Shown one piece after another: positions 24,001 to 33,200 of a stretch of 64,000 nucleotides of DNA. Origin of the DNA: Marthasterias glacialis (lineage: Eukaryota; Echinodermata; Asteroidea; Forcipulatida; Asteriidae); the NCBI GenBank assembly GCA_911728455.2, contig OU452229.1, forward strand, positions 19,410,754-19,474,753. Direction: 5' to 3'. A model generated the notes under the pieces. The model saw only the letters and a program-made list of their open reading frames with translations. It had not been told where the DNA came from and made no database searches. Each line of letters starts with the position of its first letter. Position 1 is the stretch's first letter. A program made the translations under genes and the position numbers.

Positions 24001-26639
24001 ACAGAGCTGTCAACTATGTTGCCTGGTAACCTCCTCATTTTCAAATCTCCTTTGATTCCCATTTTGGATATAGTTTTCAATATTCTTTCCATTGAAACTA
24101 TATTAATTGTTGAAGTGTAAATTCTTCACATGACCTATATTTACCCTAACCTTTGTTAGCTGATCAGAGGAAGTTAACAAGAACTGGAGGCTGGTGGATG
24201 TTATGATTCCCAAAGAGTTAAAATAACAAAATGAATTTTCATTACAATGGCTTTGTTGTTGCACAAGTCAAATCTTACACCCTCACTTTTGAGGGTGGGG
24301 TTCGGGGGATGTTGTTAATCATGTTATTTTATAAATTCATTTTCAAAACCTGTTTACCTTTCAATTCACATACGTTAAAAAGGTTGTTACAATCATACAC
24401 ACCCACACGCAAAACAATTTCCAGTCCCACAAAAAAAAAAAAAACCAATTGTGATAAAAATCAATCACAACCAGCTATTCTTTTCTGTATGATCTCTGAA
24501 GGTCGATAGTGAATGTGTTCCAGCTGTGAATCTTGGACTGACAACGTCCAATGGAGATGTTATCCAGAAACAGCCTGGCAGTGTGTGTGATGCTTACACA
24601 GGTGTGATAAAAAATAACTGTTATTTATAACACCCCTTACAAACATTCTGCCTTTTGATTGGTTTAGAGCACGTCACATGATATGTCGTATTTTTACGAG
24701 AAAGCCGCATCAACATGGAGGCTCGGGTTGGCATAGAGGTATCTCTCCTCGAAGTCCACCTGTAGGACCCCGGTTCGAATCCCGGCGGGCTGGGTTTTCA
24801 GTCCCTACAAATTATGTACATGAAACTGTTATGACAACTTCTACTTAAATATCTGAATTCTACTTCAATATAATTGTTTTCCACATTTAAATCAAATGGA
24901 GGCTGGAGAGGAAACTAGTCTGAGCCCCTTCAGAGATGCAATAATCAGTATTAATACTGCACACGGGAAACATGACAAAGATGGTGGCAGCATAAACAAG
25001 TTTGTACTGAACGGTCGACCTGAGTAGGTTGCAGTCACACGAAGTTGTTTTTCAGGAAATTGAGAAATAAAAGTTAAATTGATCATCAATCAAGGATCTG
25101 AATTCTTTCCAGGAAAACTGCTTCATATACACAATTGAGCTAATACGGAAGTAAAACTCACTGGTGGTGTTTTTTTATGTGTTCATTCGACACCCAGGAT
25201 ATTGTGACCTGAAGGGTGATTGTGTGACGTTGAACACCGACGCTGCTCTGGATAAACTCAAGAATCTCTTCACAAACACCGATTCTAGAGATGTAGCCTA
25301 CTGGCTGTATAAAAACTGGTACTATCTCGTGTGTGGTGTGCTGAGCTTCTGTGTTGTGTCTTTGACGGTCAGAATCACATGTGACTATTGGGGAAACATG
25401 CGGAGCGCAGTCAGGAGGGTACGTGGGAATACATCAAGTATGGGACCTACTACAGAGAATGCAAGGCAAGAAGACTTAAACCCAGGTAGTTAAAAATCGT
25501 CTCATACAGTTCATTTATAGTTGCATTTCATTTACTAAAGAATCCTTCAACTCCCCAAAATGATTACTCAGGTTGACTGGAACCCAGCTGAGCTTTGTTG
25601 AACAGTTGGTCTATAGACCTTATGGACATGACGTCAGTTGAGTAGGGCGCCCTCGCCTAGAGGTCAAAAGGGAGGCTGTTCATTGGCCAATCCTGTGCGC
25701 CGCACAAATCTGTGCGTTCCATTGTTTTATCATCGTTTTACCTCTAAGATGGCGGCTGGATGATGTCAATGCATATTAAGGTCTATACATAGGCATACGA
25801 GCTACAAGGCCCCCCCCCCCCCCCCATTTGGGGGGAAACGGGGGGGGGGGGGGGGGGGGGGGAATTCGTGCAAAGCAAGAAGAAACAAATAAACACTTTT
25901 TTGTGTACAATTTTGGGCAACTCAACCCCGCTGCCTCCTTAACCAAAGTTTACAAAGGCAGAGCTGTCTAGTAGTCCTTTAAGTGCATGTAGACTCCATG
26001 TGCAGAAAACCCTAAAACAGCTACACATTTCACTGAAGAGGAAATGATCAAACTCCTCATTCAATGCTCTAAATTTAAGGATCGTATAAACTAATGTGAG
26101 CAAAAGTCATTTTTTGAAGTGATAACAAATTTCTGACCAAACATGGAAAATAAGATTCCAGTTGAATCCATTCTGTGTTGTGTAATGCACGACTGCACGT
26201 AAAAGAACCCAGTTTACACTTATCGTAAAGAGAAGGGGATGATCCCGGTGTTTCTGGCATGGTCTGGCAGCAATATGTGCCTCCTCACCTTGTATCCCTT
26301 TCAAGGTGTTGAATTATGGTCGCTTCGTCTCATAGACTCATTTGCAACAATCTCCACCAGATTTGATAATTCGGCGCCAGGAGTGTCATTTATGACAGAC
26401 ATGGTGCATTATAAATATACACTATTATTTTTATTATTATTGTTGAGAATTGAGTAAACATTGTTTATTTTTGTTTACCCTAAAACTTTATACCACCTTT
26501 GAGTTTTCTTTCTTCTTCTTTTATACTCTTGTTTATGTCTGTATGTGTGGTAGATTCTACCACAGGACCACAGGATGGCGCAACCTTGGCTTTAACTGAC
26601 ATCACACCCAGGGTCTGTAACAGTGTAACTCAGGTTTAG
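14988..26639 (+). CDS. ADAM10: ADAM10/Kuzbanian-like transmembrane metalloprotease (whole gene)
   Basis: Membrane-anchored zinc protease of the family that sheds ectodomains such as Notch. Exons: 14988-15072, 15795-15963, 17295-17422, 18284-18778, 19420-19650, 20130-20284, 20926-21091, 22234-22399, 22986-23090, 23842-24025, 24502-24601, 25198-25485, 26554-26639; 785 aa (human 748). Domain order: signal peptide (about 1-22), prodomain with RHFEPLNYD and a Cys-switch candidate (PGSCQLC, Cys190/193), and a metalloprotease domain from about 245. The zinc site HELGHGFGSEHD spans 412-423, followed by a Met-turn (NYIMYS). A disintegrin-like domain (CGNGLVEDGEECDCG) and a Cys-rich domain precede a TM at about 702-721 and a short cytoplasmic tail. 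The domain set is ADAM10-type (no EGF repeat). It is diverged from canonical ADAM10 and has no clear furin site, so it may be a paralogue. All introns are GT-AG except intron 9, AT-AC. Confidence 0.92.
15795..15963 (+). CDS. ADAM10: ADAM10-like exon 2 (prodomain)
   Basis: Acceptor AATTTCAG|GGAGG, donor GGAAG|GTATAG. Encodes RLNEVIRHFEPLNYD, the conserved N-terminal prodomain motif of ADAM10 (human IRHYEGLSY), ending WEVFAFG. Confidence 0.92.
16104..16467 (+). mobile_element. MITE family A, copy 1
   Basis: Termini AAGCCCCAGCTCAACATTGG and CCAATGTTAAGCTGGGGCTT form a ~24-bp TIR. The non-palindromic interior contains TGAATGCATTTTTACCGTTT. It lies in ADAM10 intron 2, in the opposite orientation to copies 2-4. 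Confidence 0.88.
16631..16975 (-). mobile_element. MITE family A, copy 2
   Basis: TIRs AGTCCCAGCTCAACATTGG and CCAATGTTGAGCTGGGGCTT; interior reverse-complementary to copy 1. Also in ADAM10 intron 2, about 160 bp from copy 1. Confidence 0.88.
17295..17422 (+). CDS. ADAM10: ADAM10-like exon 3 (prodomain)
   Basis: Acceptor TGTTCCAG|ATCA, donor AAAG|GTGAGA. Encodes SFHLQLFLHRKIVSEDAKLV and SHLYRGFLKG, matching human HFNLRMKRDTSLFSDEF and HIYTGHIYGE. Confidence 0.92.
18284..18778 (+). CDS. ADAM10: ADAM10-like exon 4 (prodomain to protease start)
   Basis: Acceptor AATTACAG|GTGATG, donor TTTG|GTAAGT. Contains VHGHIINGTFDGIIKT, FHSVIYRARDI, Cys-switch candidate PGSCQLC, then CVLYIVIDHTFFKEV opening the catalytic domain. 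No R-X-K/R-R furin motif lies between them, unlike human RKKR. Confidence 0.94.
18995..19341 (-). mobile_element. MITE family A, copy 3, one end lost
   Basis: Interior AATGCTTCCATTCTTTGCAC through the right TIR CCAATGTTGAGCTGGGGCTT. The left TIR is replaced by an A run. In ADAM10 intron 4. Confidence 0.85.
19420..19650 (+). CDS. ADAM10: ADAM10-like exon 5 (protease domain)
   Basis: Acceptor TCATTTTAG|CGG, donor GGAG|GTGAGT. Encodes FLSDFSLYDFSSYCLGLAFT and YRDFSGGILGLAWMG, matching human [23 protein letters not shown]. Confidence 0.95.
20130..20284 (+). CDS. ADAM10: ADAM10-like exon 6 (zinc motif)
   Basis: Acceptor TTGAACCAG|GGATA, donor AGTGAG|GTCAGT, phase 0. Encodes GICQKQVVYMDDGQPSSLNT and ends with HELGHGFGSE. 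The zinc-binding HExGH and catalytic Glu are intact; the third ligand His begins exon 7. Confidence 0.96.
20316..20665 (+). mobile_element. tRNA-derived SINE, long family with TTA-rich tail
   Basis: tRNA-like head CGTGGCTGAGCGG (A-box) and GGGTTCGAATCC (B-box). Then comes the hallmark body TGTCCTTGAGCAAGACACTT and ACCCAGGGGTAAATGGGTACC, ending in TATTATTATTATAATTATTA. In ADAM10 intron 6; antisense relatives at 33708 and 42003. Confidence 0.88.
20771..20980 (+). repeat. Tandem duplication of the exon 7 acceptor and exon start
   Basis: A copy at about 20771-20870 (CTATCTCCTTCAACATGATC) repeats the branch/acceptor region and first ~45 bases of the true exon 7 (CTATCTCCTTCAGCATGACC), offset 122 bp. 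In the upstream copy the acceptor AG is AA, so it is disabled. Confidence 0.88.
20926..21091 (+). CDS. ADAM10: ADAM10-like exon 7 (third zinc His, Met-turn)
   Basis: Acceptor CTCCTTCAG|CATGAC, donor GAAT|GTAAGT. Starts HDP, completing the HExGHxxGxxHD site, then GNYIMYSQATDGNRPNNDRF with the Met-turn, matching human [20 protein letters not shown]. Confidence 0.95.
21141..21337. mobile_element. G-run-rich interspersed element
   Basis: Bounded by CAGCGGCAGAGCCAGG and CCTGGCTACACCGCTG (inverted termini), with three G runs of 11-13. Same class as 6448-6690. In ADAM10 intron 7. Confidence 0.65.
22234..22399 (+). CDS. ADAM10: ADAM10-like exon 8 (disintegrin-like)
   Basis: Acceptor CACTATCAG|CCCATG, donor TGTAG|GTAATA. 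Encodes QYCGNGLVEDGEECDCG, a clear disintegrin signature, with further cysteines to FRRQLGRVC. Confidence 0.94.
22640..22930. mobile_element. Interspersed element in ADAM10 intron 8
   Basis: Shares ATTGACCCCTTGCATGCACG-like sequence, CCAAAATGG(C/T), AACCAAGATTA and GATGACGTCAG with 32757-32990. Its two ACCAAAATGG/CCATTTTGG stretches form an internal inverted pair. 31827-31980 is a related reverse copy. Confidence 0.65.
22986..23090 (+). CDS. ADAM10: ADAM10-like exon 9, before the AT-AC intron
   Basis: Acceptor ATATTTCAG|TCCA. Encodes SPLTSECCDTGCHLIP through CQRESFC and two bases of Asn. The exon ends TGCAA immediately before ATATCCTTTG, an exact U12-type 5' splice site; no GT donor fits here. 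Confidence 0.88.
23091..23841 (+). other. U12-type AT-AC (minor spliceosome) intron 9 of ADAM10-like gene
   Basis: Starts ATATCCTTT, the U12 5' consensus. It carries a branch-like CTCCCTTGAC at 23821-23830 with the likely branch A at 23829, and ends CTAC at 23841, 12 bases later. Removing it gives TGC AA|C GGT, encoding Cys-Asn-Gly, the same CNG as human ADAM10. Contains an ATAATAATAAT SINE-tail remnant near 23305. Confidence 0.87.
23842..24025 (+). CDS. ADAM10: ADAM10-like exon 10 (Cys-rich domain)
   Basis: Follows CTAC of the AT-AC intron; donor TGCCTG|GTAACC, phase 0. Encodes GSSADCPQPEYQPDGSMCEG, CFAGQCILGPC and QECLCP, ending SCQLCCL, matching the ADAM10 Cys-rich region (human CTCASSDG...HVCC). 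Confidence 0.9.
24502..24601 (+). CDS. ADAM10: ADAM10-like exon 11 (Cys-rich domain)
   Basis: Acceptor TCTCTGAAG|GTCGAT is the only one keeping frame. Donor ACAG|GTGTGA. Encodes ECVPAVNLGLTTSNGD and QKQPGSVCDAYTG, aligned with human LQPGSPCNDFRG. Confidence 0.88.
24721..24808 (+). mobile_element. tRNA-derived SINE head in ADAM10 intron 11
   Basis: GGTTGGCATAGAGG A-box region, CCCGGTTCGAATCCCGGCGG B-box, then GGGTTTTCAGTCCCTAC. Same family as 4976-5240. Confidence 0.7.
25198..25485 (+). CDS. ADAM10: ADAM10-like exon 12 (juxtamembrane, TM, tail)
   Basis: Acceptor CACCCAG|GATATT. Encodes GYCDLKGDCV (human GYCDVFMRC), then WYYLVCGVLSFCVVSLTVRI as the membrane span and a basic tail (SAVRRVRG). 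Donor CCCAG|GTAGTT. If unspliced the frame stops at 25491-25493 after Gly-Ser. Confidence 0.92.
25613..25792. mobile_element. MITE with TAGACCTTA / TAAGGTCTA termini
   Basis: Left end TAGACCTTATGGACATGACG, right end GCATATTAAGGTCTATA. The interior matches 13975-14130. Lies just after ADAM10 exon 12. Confidence 0.75.
25807..25861. repeat. Poly-C / poly-G hairpin tract
   Basis: A run of C, then CATTTGGGGGGAAAC, then a long G run, so the two tracts can pair. The length is likely unreliable in assembly. Confidence 0.85.
26185..26445 (+). mobile_element. Partial SINE, TTA-tailed family
   Basis: GTAAAAGAACCCAGTTTACAC and TATCGTAAAGAGAAGGGG are the reverse complement of parts of 33708-34063. Ends in TTTTTATTATTATTG. 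The tRNA head is missing. Confidence 0.55.
26554..26639 (+). CDS. ADAM10: ADAM10-like exon 13, predicted C-terminal exon
   Basis: A strong pyrimidine tract and TGTGGTAG|ATTC acceptor; phase matches exon 12. Encodes STTGPQDGATLALTDITPR to a TAG at 26637. The tail is not conserved, so support is splice signals and frame only; intron retention after exon 12 is the alternative. Confidence 0.5.
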
Positions 26640-26662
26640 TATCATCAAGATACAATTATCAC

Positions 26663-26997
26663 TTAAAGCTCCAGCTCAACATTGGTAAAGTGTCTGTAAA
26701 TGCTTCCATTCTTTGAACAAATCAAGATATTTGTAATAAAAAGCAACCTGTGAAAATGTCAGCTCATTTCGTTGTTTATTAGCGAGAAAACGGTAAAAAT
26801 GCATTCAGCATTTTTGTATGCTTTCCTACAGCAAAAAACAAATTTTGGATCTTATTTCATTTATTATTTAAAATGGAAAACACTTTCAACATTTCAAGGA
26901 ACATTTTCTACCATCAATTTCTTTGTACCATGTAAGGTATGTAAATCTGTGAACATTTCTGTTTTTCTTCCTACCAATGTTGAGCTGGGGCTGTAAA
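26663..26997 (-). mobile_element. MITE family A, copy 4
   Basis: TIRs AGCTCCAGCTCAACATTGG and CCAATGTTGAGCTGGGGCTG. It starts 24 bp after the proposed ADAM10 stop, so would lie in the 3' UTR. Confidence 0.87.
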
Positions 26998-27694
26998 CTA
27001 GCGGGTAGATTTATAATTGATAATAAATTAGAAATCAAAACCCGAAAGCTAACTTTATTTATGTAAATCGTCTTCAAGACTACTTAATTGTTGTGTTAGA
27101 AACATTGCTGGTGTTTAATGTTAAGATTTGGGAGAAACAATTAACCATACTGCATTCCTTTTAAAGATTGATATGACTTTAAGGTGTTTGTAAATACGTT
27201 TCATTATGGGTTTTCTTATTTACAATTTGATTCACTTCATGTGACAAAACTTTGTGTTGACTTCAAATTTATTTATTTGACTTTGAAACTGTATTTAGTT
27301 TTAACAAAACCAAGTGCCAAATATCAATAAGATAGTTGTATAATTTATATAAATGGTGCTGAAAAATGCAAGTGACGTTTTCTAATTATGAGCTGTAAAA
27401 ACTGTGTTTATCTTCAAAAAATACCTGTCCAAAAATTATGTGAGTTCTTTAAGATGATTTTGATCATACTATCACCTTAAACAGGTTCTTGTTTTTTAAT
27501 GAGAAGTCAAAGATTAGATAAGTGGTCCTGAAATTTTGTAGTGGTACCTATTTTTCAAGATGTATATTGTAAGACTTCAAGTACTTCACTTTTTCAGTAC
27601 CAATCAAAGGATGCAATAAGTATTAAGTTTAGGGTCAGTTTTCTGTGGAGTTTTTACATATTTTTAAGGGCACCTCATTTATTTATTTTGTATG

Positions 27695-27700
27695 AATAAA
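27695..27700 (+). terminator. Candidate ADAM10-like poly(A) signal
   Basis: AATAAA in TATGAATAAAGTG, about 1.06 kb after the proposed stop, with T-rich sequence downstream. A second AATAAA is at 27965-27970. Confidence 0.4.
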
Positions 27701-27923
27701 GTGTTACTAAATCTTCAAGTTGTACCAAAATTATGAAATTATTGTCTTTTGTTAACATTCAAGACTGTATGACAGTTTTTCTTCAGTACTGCATCTTTTT
27801 GATTTCAAACTTGACATTGAGCAAAACCACTTGATGTATTTTCCTCAGGATGGAGGGACAAGAAAAAACAATTTTTTCTAACATTCATACCAAAAATAGT
27901 TTTTTTTCTTCATAAAGTACAAT

Positions 27924-27929
27924 TTTATT
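27924..27929 (-). terminator. Candidate CEP152 poly(A) signal
   Basis: TTTATT on the + strand is AATAAA on the CEP152 strand, about 790 bases past its stop. It lies between the two candidate ADAM10 signals. Confidence 0.35.
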
Positions 27930-28716
27930 TCAACTCAAATCAGTTTTTAATTTACAAATATATAAATAAAATTATTTCCTGCTTTTTACAAATGTACAAA
28001 ATTAGATCATTAATTGGCTTGAACAAAGTTAGTATTAAATTCATCTCTTTTGGATTTAACTACAAGCTATAAACAAACAGCATTTTGACAAAAAAAATTG
28101 CCCAAATCTATTAATTTCATTGTAAGCACACTCAAGAAATATTTCCTAAATCGATTCTATGGAAAAACTCACTGGTTGGTGATGGATTAATATTTAACCG
28201 AGACCATGGGTTCCAATGGGTAAATATCACTGGTGTCTGCACTTGGATTATTTGACATGGGTAAACTAACCATGTTGATGGTAAAACAAATCAACAGAGG
28301 CCTCAGCGTTGATTACGAGCTGTGTCAGTCGTTGATTTTACCGTCGCGCGACCATCGCACGACCAACTATCAATCCATCCGCACTGGACTTTTTGGCTCA
28401 GTTAATTTGATCAGGTTAGTTTACCTGGGCAGTGAGTTGCTGGTTAGACTACCCATTGGACTCGGTTAAGTTACCTGGGTGAAATTTTCCTGGGCTGTTC
28501 ACACTAGACTTAAAAATGGTCAAGTTACCCATTTGCTTGGTAAGTTTACCCCCCCAAAAGTCCAATGCGAACATGGCTTAAAAGATTAAGAAAAATACAA
28601 TTCGTCAACATACCAATAGTAATACTCAGTAACTGCAAAACGTAAACCATCAAATTATTTGACATCTTGTGAAATAAGGCTCTTCCTGAGCAACTAGAAA
28701 TCATTTTCATAATGGT

Positions 28717-30238
28717 CTATGTTTGGTCTTCAACCTGTGGGCTCACAAAGCCACTGTCCTGTTGCAGCATGTGGGTTAATTTTTCACTAGATCTTGTAAG
28801 AGTGATATTTGTTCTGAGGTTCATTTTAGAAAGCAAAGTAGATGCATTTTCAACTTTCCTTGTACTAGATTTAGAAGATCTCAATGTTGCCTCGTCTGTA
28901 TGACTTTTGTAGTTTGTCGTATTAGTTTTCCTCTGGGTAATGCAATCAAACCTGACTACCTTATCAAGCGTGATGTCGTCAATTGGGGTGTCTTGGATAT
29001 TTAGACTAGCTGGTAGGTCATTATAGATTGTATCAAGGGACGCAGTAGATGTATCCGTAGGCTTGTTAGGTCCTGGAGAGGGGATTTGTGTGTGCCTGGT
29101 AGACTGAGGCACTGGTTTGAGAATACTTGGCATGGACGCCAGCATGGCAGCTGTTCTCTCAGATGGCGGCGGGACCTTCAACGGACCTTTCTTTGAGTCA
29201 GTGTTTCTCTTGGCAGTTGTGATCGGTTTCATAAAAGGGCTTTGCTGTGAAGAAATGATGTCATCGCTGAGAACGCACTGCTTCGCGTTTTGTCTTGAAC
29301 GCGTGGTTATGTTTGTGCTCACTTTAGATGCTGAAGTGCTATAAGTGTGCTTTCTTAATCTTGGTGAAGCAGATTCAGGAGAACTTTCTTGTGATTTTGT
29401 ACCCAACTTGTGCATCAAGGAATGGCTTGAAGTATTTCGTTCAGTTATCCTCGATGGTCCACTGAGTCCTCTTAACTGTCCTCCGTTGATTTCACAGGTC
29501 GAGTTTTCTGGAGAGCTTTTTTGGGATTTAAGACTTACTCTGTGTAGTGCATTATTGGTATACAACTGACCACCAGAGCGGGTTCTGCTTTCTAACTGTG
29601 CCTTCCTAGAGCTGCTGACTGAATGGCTTGGAGAAGACTCCCTTGATCGAACAGTTACAGAGTCATATGATGAAGAGGTGGTTGACGACGAGCTGCCACA
29701 TGATTTTTCATAGAGGTGGGAGGGCAGACGCTCTGGTTTGGGGTTGAACTCTCGTGGTTGGATGGGTAGCTTGCCAAGAGAGATTCCAGTCTCTACGTCC
29801 TCCCAGGATATTCCTGAGGAGGAAGCACCAAGATCAACGGAGGATTTGCGGCTGCTGGCAGCAGAGTCATCAGGTGGAGTAGTTTGTCTGATTCTGGAGC
29901 CGTCTTGATCTGAACTGCTTTGAGATATGTTTGATTTGTCAGTGGGCATATGGGAACCTCGGACTGCAGTTGAGGTACCACTGGGAACAAAATTAGGTGG
30001 TCTTCCCTCAATCCCTGGGCCCCTTCTACTGCTTATCCGATCGATGTTTCCATGTCCATCAGCACTGCTGCTATCGCAGCTTCTCTTAACCTCGGTGGGT
30101 CTTGTAGTTAGGGATGTGATGCTCTGACCAGATGTAATGGGGCGTGGGTTTGTCATGGTTAGCTCATCTGGCTGGAGATCCAGGGCTTTGGCCATTGCCG
30201 CTAGTTTACTTGCTGTAGACTGTGCTTTGGTGTGATTC
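28717..30238 (-). CDS. CEP152: CEP152 exon 26 (Ser-rich C-terminus and stop)
   Basis: Acceptor TTTATATAG|GAATC. Starts TASKLAAMAKALDL (human ASKLATMAKLLE), then about 490 residues of disordered Ser/Thr/Pro sequence, and ends MLQQDSGFVSPQVEDQT before TAG at 28717-28719. QQDSGF..P.V matches the human terminus. Very large, as is common for final exons. Confidence 0.95.
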
Positions 30239-33200
30239 CTATATAAAAAAAAGTTTTAAAAAGTTGTAAAATACAACTAAGCAAAAGAGAAAAGTAAAAT
30301 AGAAAACAATTGACAGGAACTAGTTCAGTGACACAGGATACCCCGGCTAGGAAGCAGAGAACAGCGATGAGAGTAGATGTCTGTGAAAATTCCTGAACTG
30401 AACTAATGGGCATGGGTCCCCCCTTTATATTAGACCCTGAACTTCCCTTGTGTTACAATTCAGGAGGTTTACAGACTCTGTGCATCACCAGAAATACAAA
30501 ACTACAGGTTTGTAGACAATGTAGACTATGTCTCTCTCCCTTTGGTGACTGCTTTACTTCATTCAAGGAATTTTAATGCTCCAGGAGATTTTTGAGAATA
30601 TCCTGAAATCAGGAAAAATCCTGGGAAATCACACGCTTGAGAGAAGGTACGGCAGACCTAATAAGACAATTGATGTTTTAATCCATGAAATATTGTCTCA
30701 CTTGGGTTTTTTGTTTTTGACACTTTAAAGTATCAGCTCAGTGCTATACAGTCCTTACTTGAAATTTTATATTTTTAACAATCAAAAGAGCCAGAAATCC
30801 AAAACAGCTATAAATCAGAACAATAATCAAACTCCAAAGATAAATGTTACCCAAACAAAATTCATGTTTACTTTTGCCAAACGAATACCTTGATGAAGAT
30901 GTATCACCAATAAACTCCATTTACCAGGCGTTTGAAACGATGACAAACCAATTCTTATGACATTATTACAAATTATGCTAAAAGAAACCTCGGTAATTGA
31001 ACCAACAAAATCATCTAGTTTGTACAAACCGTCATTGCCTCAGATTCCTTGAACTGAACAATCAAGATAGAAACATACCGTGGATTCTGACTATCCTCTT
31101 CTAGGAATTGTTGTAGACATTGAAGGTAATATCTGCGTAGTTTCTTGGTGGTTGAGTGCCTTTCCTTCATAACCTCTGTGTGGACAGTACACCTGAAGTT
31201 TTCTCTCATGTCTTCCATTCGTTTGATCACATCCACTGTAAACACAAACAAGATACAAGTCTTTATCTTCCAGTACGCGCTAATCCTCCAATCAGATTGC
31301 TCAACAGGAGTGTGATAATCAACCATATCATACTACCAGTAGTCTATATTGCACTCTGCGTATTTTAAGTATCATGCGTCACGCTCCGTATACGGACAAT
31401 GCAAAACAACGTTCTAAAATTTGCGCATTGCACGTTTTGCTCTTCATGAAATAACTTTTCCAGTTGGCTGGAAGATAAATTCGTTATCACACTCGTGCTC
31501 ATGGAATACGGGAAAATATAGCGCATCTGTCTTTGGCCTCATGGGATATGGGATGCAGAAGCGCTATATTTTCCCGTATTCCACTCGTGTGATACCTTAT
31601 AATATTTGTTACAGTTTTATAAAAAACACAAGAATGCTGCAACTGGGAGAAAATTATAAATTCAAAATTCAAGAAGTATTGCACAGTTGTAAGGAATATG
31701 TTTTCCTACAAAAAAAAAAAAAGAATCTGTGATGAATTTTTTTAAATTAAATTGAGTTTTTATGAAATACAAAATCATGATATGATACTGTTAAACTATA
31801 TTGTTAAACATAAAAAAAGGAATGTATTATGATCGTCACAATAATCTGGATTGCGCCATTTTGGAAGTCAATGTCACTGTGTGTCATACAGTGTAGTGTG
31901 CATTGTAGGCAACGCAGCGTTTCACACATACACCTATTGACTCACAAAATGGTGAGCGTGTGTGCAATGGATAGGAATTTAAAAAAAATAAAAATTATTG
32001 AAAAAACTTATTTTTGAAACAACTATTTTTGACCGAGAAGTGCAGCTACTTCAAAGTAAATTGTCTACCTTTGATCTTCTTGACGGTTGTTATGTAATGA
32101 GCTTTCAGTTCTTGCATAGCCTCTGCTGACACACAGTCAGTGTTATTAGTCTGTGGGGAAATAAAGACATCTTAAACAATTTAGTCATTGAAATAAATGA
32201 ATAAATCATTAAATGAATCTAGCTAACGGGAGATTTGTGGGATGTTGTTAGTTGGCAGCAGACTTACTAAAATTGAAGTCCATTTCATTTCATTTCTTAA
32301 TTCTGGTTGTGAAGCCAAGGACTCTCAGAAAAGTGAACTTAATCACTATACTAGCCAAGAACCCCATGGAGAGAAGACAAGGAAGGAAGGTTCAGTTTTA
32401 GATGTGGCAGGAAAACCCCAGAGAACTATTCCAGGGAAAACCGATGCAATCAGGTAGGGACTGAAAAACCCAATCCACACAGTGCCCCCGGCGGGATTCG
32501 AACCGAGGTCCTAGAGGTGGAAGGCGAGGAAAGATACCACTATGCCAACCCGACCACCAACGCTAATTGATAAATATTCAAAAATACCATTCAAATTGTT
32601 AGAAGTCTGTCAGTCTTTTGAAATAAAAACATAAAAAAATGTGCAGTGACGTCTAAACTTCAGTTTTCTTTTGAAATTTTACGGGGGTAGTCCAGGGTCC
32701 CTCTGAGCTATGGCTATCACAAAGAAACAAATCTGTTTTGTCCGAGACTGAAATCATGTGAAAGTTTGTCAAAAATACACAATCAAGATATTGACCCCTG
32801 CTTGCACATCGCACACAGTGACTGTGCCACGCTCCCATTTGGGAGTAGACAGGTAAGCGAGTAAACGCTGCGTCGCCTTAAATTGGCAGTCGACTGTACA
32901 ACACACAGGGACATTTGACTCCCAAAATGGTGCAACCAAGATTACTATGATGACGACGTCAGGTGAATTGGATCAATAGGCTTGTACAGAAATCACACAT
33001 GTGTCGTTTGCGGGTGCACCCTGCAGTTGGCTAAAATGTACCTGGCTGACAGACAAGTAAACACTGGTCCCCCAACCAATAGCAACTTTATTTTTTAAAA
33101 GACTGTTGTCTCTGATAAAATGCAACACTCTGCACCATAATTTGGGATTTTAGGATTGAGAATTTCTGGACATATTCTTACCTGTGAAGTTGAGTCAGTT

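Larger units (their letters stand above)
26640..28716. other. Convergent 3' region of ADAM10-like and CEP152
   Basis: AT-rich, with MITE A copy 4, candidate poly(A) signals on both strands, and a repeat-like segment at 28195-28575 (GGTAAACTAACCATG, AAGTTACCTGGGTGAAATTT, GGTAAGTTTACC). No coding exon seen. Confidence 0.65.

Noticed and set aside
23826-24029. Frame starting MTGDLPVPVQTVPSL as ADAM10 coding sequence
   Set aside because: Wrong frame: the cysteine-rich frame one base over carries the conserved C residues and joins exon 9 through the AT-AC intron.
28712-30127. + strand open frames opposite the last CEP152 exon
   Set aside because: Antisense shadows; the - strand frame has a 506-residue continuation with conserved ends.
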